This document shows, in pieces, positions 29,001 through 34,649 of a stretch of DNA of 64,000 bases (position 1 is the first letter of the stretch; each line of letters opens with the position of its first letter). This DNA comes from a bacterium. Its GTDB lineage: Bacteria > Acidobacteriota > Thermoanaerobaculia > Multivoradales > J023. The notes below the pieces were generated by a model. The model made no database searches. It had not been told where the DNA came from and was given only the letters and a program-made list of their open reading frames with translations. Location: the NCBI GenBank assembly GCA_024226315.1, contig JAAELT010000420.1, positions 62,001-126,000 of the forward strand, written 5' to 3'. A program made the position numbers and the translations under genes.

Positions 29001-29773
29001 ATGTAGGCCACCGACTCGTTGTTGCCGGTGTTGCCACTGTCGATCAGCGCCTCGCTGTCGGTGACGATCAGGTCCGGCTCGGCCGAGCCGGTGCCGCCGT
29101 GGTTGCCGCCTTCGTAGCGGATGTCCATGTAGAGAATCGCCCGCGCCACGTCGCCCTTGCGGCCGTCCCAGGTCTCCCAGGTGCCTTGGGCGAACGAGCC
29201 CGTGGTCCAGTTGGAGTTGCCGGGGTAGACGCCCGAGCCGCCGCCGCGGCCGTCGTTGAGGTCGGTGGTGTTCTCCGAGCAGCCGGCGTTGCACAGCCGG
29301 AACGGCTTGTTGCTGCGCGAGGAGTTGTAGCCGCCGTCGCAGGCGAACAGGTGATGGGTGTCGGTGTAGGGGTAGTTGTCGACGTTGTCGTCGGGGAAGC
29401 CGTAGGACTTCGGCCACGAGTGCTCGCGGTTGTAGGCGCCGACGCCGCCCGGGATCTTGGTGTAGCTGGCGTTCTTGTAGATGTCGATGATGTTGGCCGT
29501 GTTGTTCGGATCCTCGTCGGCCAGATTGACGATGTCCCAGGTGTCGGTCGAGGTGTCGGTGTAGGGGAAGCGGGTGTGGTCGTCGATCACGTCGTGGAGC
29601 GTCGCGCGCAGGGACGTGGCGTCGGTGGCGTCCACCGTGTCGTAGTACCCGGCCGGCGGCTGCGCGGCGAGCGCCGAGGCGCCGAGCAGCAGCGCCAGGG
29701 CGAACAATGCCGGCAGGCGCATCCGATGCGCGGAATGTAGGTGTTGCGACGCGTTTCTTGTATCTGAACGCAT
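26057..29773 (-). CDS. Secreted endonuclease I with FN3, lamin-tail and Ig-like modules
   Basis: 1,238 residues. The ATG at 29773 has an AAGGGG site nearby; a second ATG at 29722 lacks one but would give a shorter signal peptide (LPALFALALLLGASALAAQ). Residues about 40-290 form an EndA/endonuclease I domain with NREHSWPKSYGF (about 115-126) and DTHHLFACDGGYNSSRSNKP. Then come a fibronectin type III module, a lamin-tail domain (VLSEVLYDVSSGDDGFEWVE), two near-identical Ig-like repeats, a second lamin-tail domain, a third Ig-like repeat, and a C-terminal DNRLRE/CBM-like sandwich (YKAVVSFDTSSIPDGATI). It probably degrades extracellular nucleic acid while bound to a surface or polymer. Confidence 0.88.
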   Translation of the reverse strand: MRSDTRNASQHLHSAHRMRLPALFALALLLGASALAAQPPAGYYDTVDATDATSLRATLHDVIDDHTRFPYTDTSTDTWDIVNLADEDPNNTANIIDIYKNASYTKIPGGVGAYNREHSWPKSYGFPDDNVDNYPYTDTHHLFACDGGYNSSRSNKPFRLCNAGCSENTTDLNDGRGGGSGVYPGNSNWTTGSFAQGTWETWDGRKGDVARAILYMDIRYEGGNHGGTGSAEPDLIVTDSEALIDSGNTGNNESVAYMGMLSVLLQWHAQDPVDSYEIWRNEVVYSFQGNRNPFIDHPEWAECLHNNLCGTGDTTPPAAPTGLVAVAGTGLVDLMWNASSEPDLAGYHVYRATTSGGPYARITGSVETNAFYTDSGLTAGTTYYYVVTAVDTSANESADSNEASATPSGGGGGGGDVVLSEVLYDVSSGDDGFEWVEIYNSGSSAADLSGFCLANGGTDYTYSTVQLSGSVASGATFVVGGPTSSGTNANPVYDQVANFSPDFQNSGSTGDGVALFDVPCAQVNGATVPIDAVVYGSNNNSGLIDETGSANAPEVGDASAGSSIERTSLAGAWQIQSSPTPNSTTLPPPAGNQAPSVTISAPADGSNFSEGTSISFSGSATDPEDGSLTASLSWSSNLDGAIGTGGSFSAVLSVGVHTVTASVTDSGGLGGSDQISVTVNPNTAPSVTISAPADGSTFDEGTSISFSGSATDAEDGSLTASLSWTSSIDGAIGSGGSFSAVLSVGVHTVTASVTDSGGLGGSDQISVTIDAVAPSGGDLLLSEVLYDVGGTDDGLEWVEIYNNDTVAIDLSGFSLGNGGTDYTTSLVQLSGTIQPGAIFVVGGPTSSAANGNPALDLAVNFNPDFQNSGTTGDGVALFNVPATSVTGSTVPIDAVVYGPNNNNGLIDESGSVGAPEVGDASADSSIERIDVGGNWQIQSTPTPNSSPLGTPPNTAPSVTISAPTNGSSFDEGISVGFTGSANDAEDGDITASLSWSSSIDGTIGTGGSFSTSTLSVGAHTITASVTDSGGLGGSDQITVTIDAVSGPVEVTFTSIAAEDGWVRESSENSNVGGARNTTGAGKSALRPGDHKNDRQYKAVVSFDTSSIPDGATIVSATLRLRRGKVTGTNPFTTHGVCWVDVHSGGLGGSTALANGDFEAAASVAKSTTLSSPAADGDWSEGSLDPVGLTAVDKTGTTQLRFYFDLDDNDDGGNDYMGYYSANNGTAGNHPQLVVTYQE
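27460..27990 (-). repeat. Two adjacent Ig-like coding repeats, nearly identical
   Basis: Inside the endonuclease gene two ~270-bp units stand in tandem. Both encode APSVTISAPADGS followed by ISFSGSATD, EDGSLTASLSW and VLSVGVHTVTASVTDSGG with only scattered changes. A third, more diverged copy lies at 26640-26910. The high similarity suggests recent duplication or gene conversion. Confidence 0.8.
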
Positions 29774-30142
29774 TGAGCTTCCCCTTTAGGAGGTTTGCAA
29801 ATAGGGCAAGCCAGAAGGCACACATGTACCTTCCGGCCGCACCGTCCGGATAAGCGGGCGAACGTCGCCGCCTGCTTCAGATTTGTGAGCCAATCAAGGG
29901 GAGCAAGAAGTGGGCCAATCGACCGATTCTGTCCAGGCGAGCCCTATCTCCCGGAGCGGGAGATATTCAGCTTTTAGGGTCGGTTGCCGAGGGGCTGACT
30001 TACAGACCTGAGACGGGGGTTTTCTCAGGTTTGAGAAGAAGCGCCGGGCGAAGCCGGACGAGCGAACGGGCCCGATCGACGAGGCGGACGTGCCGCCCGT
30101 CGACCGGGCCCATCGCCGGGGCTCGTCGAGCTTCGCGGCGGG
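29774..30142. other. Non-coding gap with several hairpins
   Basis: 369 bp without a gene between the unknown gene at 30143 and the endonuclease. A perfect 8-bp palindrome, ATCTCCCG-gag-CGGGAGAT, lies at 29946-29964. A 7-bp stem, CCTGAGA/TCTCAGG, lies at 30007-30029, and a long hairpin is described separately. The region must also hold the endonuclease promoter; no clear boxes were recognised. Confidence 0.55.
30068..30111 (-). terminator. Long GC-rich hairpin downstream of the unknown gene
   Basis: GGGCCCG-TCGACG pairs with CGTCGA-CGGGCCC across about 20 bp with a 4-base loop. Read on the minus strand the one mismatch in the outer stem becomes a G-U pair, while on the plus strand it is A-C. 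The hairpin is therefore better formed in RNA from the 30143-30922 gene, 32 bp upstream. No U-run follows directly, so it may act as a 3' stabiliser or a Rho-assisted terminator. Confidence 0.5.
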
Positions 30143-30922
30143 TTACCTGGCCCAGGACCTGAAGGTGTCGTAGTACAGGTTGATGCGGAACATCTCCCCG
30201 GGGAGGAACCGCGAGGCCTGCCACTGCAGGACACCGTCCGCGTCCACTCGGCCGGTCGGCAGCGGACCGATCGGCGCGGGGTTGTTCCGATTCTGGAACG
30301 CCCCGGGCCCATGCGACCCGATCCACGGCTCGTCGAGAGGCAGGTCGCTGGGCATGGCGACCATGTTGACGACGTGCGCCCGTTTCTCCTCCGGGGCGTC
30401 GCTGTCCAGGTTGTAGCTGAAGATCGAGTACCGGGTCTTGTCCCAGTGGGCCTGGTAGTTCGCCCAGCCGGCGCTGCCGCCGGTGTCGACGTCCAGGTCC
30501 GCGTAGCGCTTGACCAGGAAATCTTCGAGGTCCACGTCCTTGCGGCCGCAGTTCGAGATTTCCATCCTGATGATGGCCCGGGTGGCGTTCTTCGAGATGA
30601 TGAACGTCTGGCGGATCGTGATCAGGTCATCGTCGGTCCGGCTCACGGTCTTCTTCACGAACTCGCGCTTGTTATCCCTGCAGATCTTGCTGCTGAGGCA
30701 ATTGATGCCCGAGTCCTGACCGTAGACGTGGTACTTGACGTTGTCGGCGCCGCCGATCTTGTAGGCCAACGTGTAGCCTTCCCAGAAGTCGCCGACACCC
30801 AGGTGCTCGTAGACTCCTTCCGGCTCCAGGGAAGCCAAACCCACGTCCGGGTTCCTTCCGATCAGCTGGCCGCAATCACTGACTCCCCATCTCGCTCGAA
30901 TTCCATTGACGACATCAGACAT
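30143..30922 (-). CDS. Protein of unknown function
   Basis: 259 residues. A very good ribosome site (GGGAAGGAGA, 6 bases before ATG) supports expression. There is no signal peptide or membrane helix. The sequence alternates short hydrophobic and polar stretches (DDDLITIRQTFIISKNATRA, IIRMEISNCGRKDVDLEDFL, FLPGEMFRINLYYDTFRSW), suggesting a beta-sandwich fold. Five cysteines are present (two in CLSSKIC). I do not recognise a family. It stands alone, flanked by a 237-bp divergent promoter region and the hairpin at 30068. Codon use is less GC-extreme than its neighbours, which could mean recent acquisition. Confidence 0.7.
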   Translation of the reverse strand: MSDVVNGIRARWGVSDCGQLIGRNPDVGLASLEPEGVYEHLGVGDFWEGYTLAYKIGGADNVKYHVYGQDSGINCLSSKICRDNKREFVKKTVSRTDDDLITIRQTFIISKNATRAIIRMEISNCGRKDVDLEDFLVKRYADLDVDTGGSAGWANYQAHWDKTRYSIFSYNLDSDAPEEKRAHVVNMVAMPSDLPLDEPWIGSHGPGAFQNRNNPAPIGPLPTGRVDADGVLQWQASRFLPGEMFRINLYYDTFRSWAR

Positions 30923-31144
30923 TTCAATCTCCTTCCCATTTCAAGTTGCTGTTCAAACTAAGTCGTTCACACTTGATCTACTTCCCGAGCACATCACCTC
31001 CCGCTGCTAGATCAGACCGCAATGATCGGGACGTTCGATCGAGGACTCGACGCACCCGGCTCGACGCCCGTTACCAAGGACGGTCCCACTCGTCGACGTT
31101 TGGTTTAGCGTTCCGCGGATGGTGACGAGGCGGTTGCGGTGAGC

Positions 31145-31150
31145 TATAAT
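31145..31150 (+). promoter_or_regulatory. Consensus -10 box (TATAAT) of the CGNR gene
   Basis: A perfect TATAAT ends 9 bases before the ATG at 31160. Transcription would start about 7 bases downstream of the box, at or within 3 bases of the ATG, so the message would be leaderless. No strong -35 box is seen at the usual distance. Confidence 0.55.
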
Positions 31151-31159
31151 CGCGCCTGT

Positions 31160-31813
31160 ATGGCGCAAAAAGTCAAGAAAAATGGTGTCCCGCGCGAGCT
31201 GGAGCGGGCAGGTGCCCTGGGCCTCGCGTTCGCCAACACGACGATGCCGGCTCACGACAACCGGCGCAAGGCGCCCGTCGTCGAGCCCGCGCTGCTGCTC
31301 GACAGCTATGCCCGGCTGATCGGCTGGGTGCAGAGAATGGGGGCTCTGGCGGCAGCCGACTGCGACCGGCTGAGGCAGCTGGCGGCCGAGCGGCCGGAGG
31401 AGGCCGCCAGGGTGATCGCCGCGGCCCGCGAGTTGCGGCCGGCGATCCTGCAGGTCTTTACCGCGGTGGTGATGGAGGAAGAACCGAGGCCGCAGGATCT
31501 CGACTCCATCAATGCCGCCCTGCGGGTACGTCGGATCGTTCGCGGGCCGGAGGGCTTTGGCTGGGCCGAAACCGGAGCCCCGGACGCGCTCGACCGCGTG
31601 CTCGCGCCGATCGCGCAGTCCGCGGCGGATCTCCTGACCTCGGACAGGCTCCCCAGGCTACGCCAGTGTGCCGCCAAGGGCTGCTTCCGGCTGTACATCT
31701 ACCGCAGTCCCCGACGCCTGTGGTGCGACATGAACCTCTGCGGCAATCGCCTCAAGGGCCAGCGGAATCGGGAACGCTGGAGGCGGGCGCGGAGTGCGCG
31801 TATCGTGGGATGA
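31160..31813 (+). CDS. CGNR zinc-finger (ABATE-type) predicted transcription regulator
   Basis: 217 residues from the ATG at 31160. An upstream ATG at 31139 is excluded because it lies before the -10 box. The N-terminal part (ALGLAFANT, LLLDSYARLIGWVQRMG) fits the ABATE domain. The C-terminus carries CGNR zinc-finger cysteines: CAAKGC and, 17 residues on, CDMNLCGNR, followed by a basic helix (LKGQRNRERWRRARSAR). Such proteins are predicted stress or metabolite-responsive DNA binders. The gene is convergent with dinB, and the repeat array begins 5 bp after its stop. Confidence 0.85.
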   Translation: MAQKVKKNGVPRELERAGALGLAFANTTMPAHDNRRKAPVVEPALLLDSYARLIGWVQRMGALAAADCDRLRQLAAERPEEAARVIAAARELRPAILQVFTAVVMEEEPRPQDLDSINAALRVRRIVRGPEGFGWAETGAPDALDRVLAPIAQSAADLLTSDRLPRLRQCAAKGCFRLYIYRSPRRLWCDMNLCGNRLKGQRNRERWRRARSARIVG

Positions 31814-31818
31814 CACCA

Positions 31819-32203
31819 ACCTCTCGCACGTGTGATGAGTGGTTCAGAGTGGTAGCATCAAACCCCTCGCACGTGTGATGAGTGGTTCGGTGTGAAAACA
31901 CTAGACCCCTCGCATGTGTGATGAGTGGTTCGGTGTTTCCAGGCCAAACCCCTCGCACGTGTGGTGACTGGTTCGGTGTGAAAACATCAAACCCCTCGTA
32001 TGTGTGATGAGCGGTTCGGTGTTTCCAGGCCAAACCCCTCGCACGTGTGGTGACTGGTTCGGTGAATTTCAAGAAACCAGTCGTATGTGTGGCGACAGGT
32101 TCGGTGTTTGGCTATCGAACCACTCGCCACGGTGGAGACGGGTTGCCGGATCTTTCTCGAACCGGTTTCCACGGTGGAGAGCGGCCCGGTGTCAACGGAT
32201 CCG
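31819..32203. repeat. Nine tandem 43-bp imperfect palindromes
   Basis: Units begin at 31819, 31862, 31905, 31948, 31991, 32034, 32076, 32119 and 32161, a 42-43 bp period. The core reads ACCCCTCGCACGTGTGATGA then GTGGTTCGGTG, and forms an inverted repeat AACCnCTC...GAGnGGTT around a CACGTG centre. The short linkers alternate between GTGAAAAC-type and GTTTCCAGGCC-type, giving an 86-bp higher-order period over units 2-6. The last two units diverge in sequence but keep the palindrome (CCACGGTGG centre). The array fills the gap between the convergent CGNR and dinB genes. A 43-bp period is not a multiple of three, arguing against coding. Confidence 0.9.
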
Positions 32204-32210
32204 GTCGGGG

Positions 32211-32687
32211 CTACCGCGACAGGTACCGTTCTTTGATGATCTTCAGGTGGTGCAGCTCGTGCCCCGCGATGTGGTAGGCGGCGGCGCGCACACTCATCGG
32301 GTTGCCGTCGGCGGTCCCCTGCCGCTCGAAGGCGTCATCGTCGAGGCCGTCGAACAGCGCGATGGTGGCGCGGCGGACGGCCTGGTATTCCTCGATGATG
32401 CTGGTGAGCTGCCGCGAGTCGGCGCCCGAGGCCACTGCGTAGTCGTCCTGCTCGAAGCCCGGCAGCTCGGTTGTGTCGTCGCGAGCGAAGCGCAGTGCGC
32501 GGTAGCTGTAGATGCGCTCGTCGTCCACGATGTGTACCAGGATCTCTTTGATCGTCCACTTGCCGGGTGCGTAACGGTAGGCGAGCTGCTCCTCGTCGAG
32601 GGACCGGGCGAGCGCCCGCATGGTCTCGAAGTTGGCTCTCAGATGCTCCAGCACCCGGCCGTTGCCGGGCAGGAGGTCGATGTACAT
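32211..32687 (-). CDS. DinB-like superfamily protein, N-terminus probably frameshifted
   Basis: 158 residues from the first in-frame ATG at 32687. A four-helix DinB fold is indicated by WTIKEILVHIVDDERIYSYR and AAYHIAGHELHHLKIIKERY, whose histidines match the metal-binding set. Upstream, the same frame encodes EDDPPKPRPGEFAPYAS, which is typical of the family's N-terminus, but no start codon serves it. An ATG at 32740 is one base out of frame; one added G would join it (ATG GAG GAC GAT). So the gene either lost one base, has a sequencing error, or starts at 32687 with a shortened N-terminus. Family members are metal-dependent thiol S-transferases or nuclease-like enzymes; the substrate is unknown. 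Confidence 0.8.
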   Translation of the reverse strand: MYIDLLPGNGRVLEHLRANFETMRALARSLDEEQLAYRYAPGKWTIKEILVHIVDDERIYSYRALRFARDDTTELPGFEQDDYAVASGADSRQLTSIIEEYQAVRRATIALFDGLDDDAFERQGTADGNPMSVRAAAYHIAGHELHHLKIIKERYLSR

Positions 32688-32756
32688 CGAGGCGTAGGGG
32701 GCGAACTCGCCGGGTCTGGGCTTGGGGGGATCGTCCTCATGGTTCGTTCGCCCGAG

Positions 32757-34262
32757 CTACTCGACGCTCACGCCGACCGTCTGCCAGCCCTTGAGCACGG
32801 CCAGCTGCTCGGGGCTATCGCGGCCGAACTCGACGCCCGCGAGGGTGAAGGTGGTGCGCGCCAGGTCGCGAAGCGTGCTCGAGGGCCGGAGGACGAGCAG
32901 CGCCTTGTACCAGACGAGCCCGGTTTTCTCCCAGGCCGGGCCGCCGATCTCGGCGGAGGCTATGTAGAAGGCGCGGTTCGGGATCCCGGTGTTGATGCGC
33001 TGATCGTTCCCGGCGTCCTCGCGGTACTTGCTCATGTGCCCCGGCTGTTGATCCCCTTCGTAGGCTGTGCCGGGGGCCTTCAGCGACCGCAATGCGATGC
33101 CCCGAAACTCTGGCGCGAGGATGTCCTTGCCGATCAACCAATCGGCTTCGGCGGCAGTCTGGCCGAAGCGCCATTGCTCGACGAGGACGGCGAAGACGTC
33201 GGAGTAGTGGTACCACAACATTCCAGGCTCGCCGGTCTGCTGGAGGCCGCTCGAGTGCTGGACCACCCCGTGGGTGAACTCGGTCGCGACGATGCTCAGA
33301 CCGGTGAACTTCCTGACGGCACCCGCGCCCTCACCGAACGCCATCTGCGAGTCGTGCCAGAAGGCGTTGGGCTGGCCGTAGTGCACCGTGGCGACGATCG
33401 GCATGCCCTCCCCGTCCATGGAATCGCGATCGAAGGCTTCCAAGAAGAAGTTGTAGACGTGCCCGAGGTTCTCGTAGACCTCGGTCACCGTCGGGTCGTC
33501 GGTCTCGGGATCACCCTCGGCGCGCACCAGCACCCCCGGTAGCTGCGTGCCGCTCCGGGCGTCGTAGATTTCACGCCGCAGACGGGACCGCGCCGCGGGC
33601 AGGTCCGCCTCGGGCTCGGTGTTCTCCGTGCCGGTGGCATCGGGCTCCTGCTCAGCCGGGGTCTCGACGCTGTCGCCGGGCTCGGGGGGATCGCCCGAAT
33701 CGGGCATCAGGGAGATCACGACCACGATGATCAGAGCCGCGGCGAGGGCCAGGGCCGCTGGCAGGAGCCAACGCCGGGAGGGGCCGGGCTCGGCGCCATC
33801 GGCCTGCGCGGGCCGCGGAGCGGTTTCCTCGACCCTCGGCTCGGCCTTCACCGCTTCGGGCGCGGCCTGCGCCGAGGCGGAGAGAGATTCGATCGACTCG
33901 ATGAGATCCGCCAGGCCCTCGTGATCCTCGCGGCCGTCCCAACCGATCAGGTCTGCCGCCTGGATGCGCCGGAATTCGAGCGGCGGCTTGACGTCTTCGA
34001 GGCGTGCCGGCACCAGGATGTCGCGGACCGCGGCTTCCGACGCCTCGGTCTTCACCCAGTCCGACTCGATCGAGGTCGCGGACCACAGGACCACCACGCA
34101 GCTGACGGCCTCGAGCTCGGCCTCGATCACCTCGTCGAAGGTCTTGCCTGGTGGGATGTCGCGATCCCAGAAGACGTCCCACCCGCGGCCCTCGAGCACC
34201 TCGGCGAGCTTTCTCGCGATCTCACGGTCCTGACGCTTGTAGCTGATGAAGATGTCGCTCAT
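32757..34262 (-). CDS. TIR domain - membrane helix - inactive thermolysin-like (M4) domain
   Basis: 501 residues from the ATG at 34262. Residues 2-125 are a TIR domain (DIFISYKRQDREIA, WDVFWDRDIPPGKTFDEVIE, SDWVKTE). Glu73 in SDWVKTE aligns with the NADase glutamate of SARM1-type TIRs. A proline/alanine linker leads to one membrane helix (165-186). The outer part, 255-480, follows the M4 peptidase fold: DRDSMDGEG, TVHYGQPNAFWHDSQMAFG, FTGLSIVATEFTHGVVQ, YSDVFAVLVE, WLIGKDI, LRSLKAP, RINTGIPNRAFY. The zinc helix reads TEFTH instead of HELTH (Thr327), the glutamate ligand is Tyr351 and the catalytic His231 is Arg422. Peptidase activity is therefore unlikely; an external sensor joined to a cytosolic TIR effector is inferred. 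Divergent from the gene at 34296. Confidence 0.85.
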   Translation of the reverse strand: MSDIFISYKRQDREIARKLAEVLEGRGWDVFWDRDIPPGKTFDEVIEAELEAVSCVVVLWSATSIESDWVKTEASEAAVRDILVPARLEDVKPPLEFRRIQAADLIGWDGREDHEGLADLIESIESLSASAQAAPEAVKAEPRVEETAPRPAQADGAEPGPSRRWLLPAALALAAALIIVVVISLMPDSGDPPEPGDSVETPAEQEPDATGTENTEPEADLPAARSRLRREIYDARSGTQLPGVLVRAEGDPETDDPTVTEVYENLGHVYNFFLEAFDRDSMDGEGMPIVATVHYGQPNAFWHDSQMAFGEGAGAVRKFTGLSIVATEFTHGVVQHSSGLQQTGEPGMLWYHYSDVFAVLVEQWRFGQTAAEADWLIGKDILAPEFRGIALRSLKAPGTAYEGDQQPGHMSKYREDAGNDQRINTGIPNRAFYIASAEIGGPAWEKTGLVWYKALLVLRPSSTLRDLARTTFTLAGVEFGRDSPEQLAVLKGWQTVGVSVE

Positions 34263-34295
34263 CGTCTCTCGGTCGGGGCGGAAGTTGTTGCTAGT

Positions 34296-34559
34296 ATGAG
34301 CCCAAGGATCCACGATGTCCAACCGTCGCCGGGGGAGAGCCAGGGCCTGAGCGGGCGGGTCGAAGTCGAGATCGATGGCCACTGCACGGTCTCCGAGCGG
34401 GTGAGGACCTTCCCCGGGCAGACGACGCAGGTCACCATCGTCCTGGGCACCATCACCGACGACAGCGACCCGATCAGTGTCGGCGTCGCCGACGACCCGG
34501 TACCCCAGGGCTGGGCCATCCGGGCGATCGTCGACGATCCCAATCCGATCGGGGGGTGA
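34296..34559 (+). CDS. Small 87-residue protein divergent from the TIR gene
   Basis: The ATG at 34296 lies 33 bp from the TIR start on the other strand. Third codon positions are strongly G/C, and the protein has an ordered look: GRVEVEIDGHCTVSERVRTF, PGQTTQVTIVLGTITDDSDP, VPQGWAIRAIVDDPNPIGG. No signal peptide or membrane helix is present. I do not recognise a family. The close divergent layout suggests shared control with the TIR protein. It could also be an antisense shadow, but no gene is seen on the other strand here. Confidence 0.5.
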   Translation: MSPRIHDVQPSPGESQGLSGRVEVEIDGHCTVSERVRTFPGQTTQVTIVLGTITDDSDPISVGVADDPVPQGWAIRAIVDDPNPIGG

Positions 34560-34605
34560 GAATCTCGGTCTCCGCTGCCGGCTGGATAGTGACGCGGTAG
34601 GTCAT
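34558..34605 (-). pseudogene. Possible N-terminal relic of a ParE/RelE-type toxin
   Basis: On the minus strand an ATG at 34605 opens MTYRVTIQPAAETEIL, closely resembling the first strand and helix of ParE-type toxins. After 16 residues the frame loses similarity and no complete toxin or antitoxin gene is present. The match is short and may be chance. If real, it marks a deletion junction next to the 87-residue gene. Confidence 0.3.
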
Positions 34606-34649
34606 GCCTGGCGATTGGTACACTGAGGCTCTTTGAATCGACGCCAAAC

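Noticed and set aside
31007..31255. 82-residue minus-strand gene
   Set aside because: It lies across the promoter and start of the CGNR gene, has no ribosome site and no recognisable sequence pattern.
31835..31850. tRNA T-loop (GGTTCG)
   Set aside because: The GTGGTTCGGTG text belongs to the 43-bp repeat; no acceptor stem, anticodon arm or CCA end can be drawn.
31752..32072. Minus-strand frame of 106 residues across the repeat array
   Set aside because: The 43-bp period is not a multiple of three, so repeats shift frame; the protein shows no consistent pattern and no ribosome site.
31819..32203. CRISPR array
   Set aside because: Linkers between repeat cores are only 13-15 bp and recur in alternation, whereas CRISPR spacers are longer and unique; no cas gene is nearby.
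32757..34262. Active secreted M4 protease
   Set aside because: Two zinc-ligand positions and the catalytic His are replaced, and the domain is tethered to a TIR through a membrane helix.
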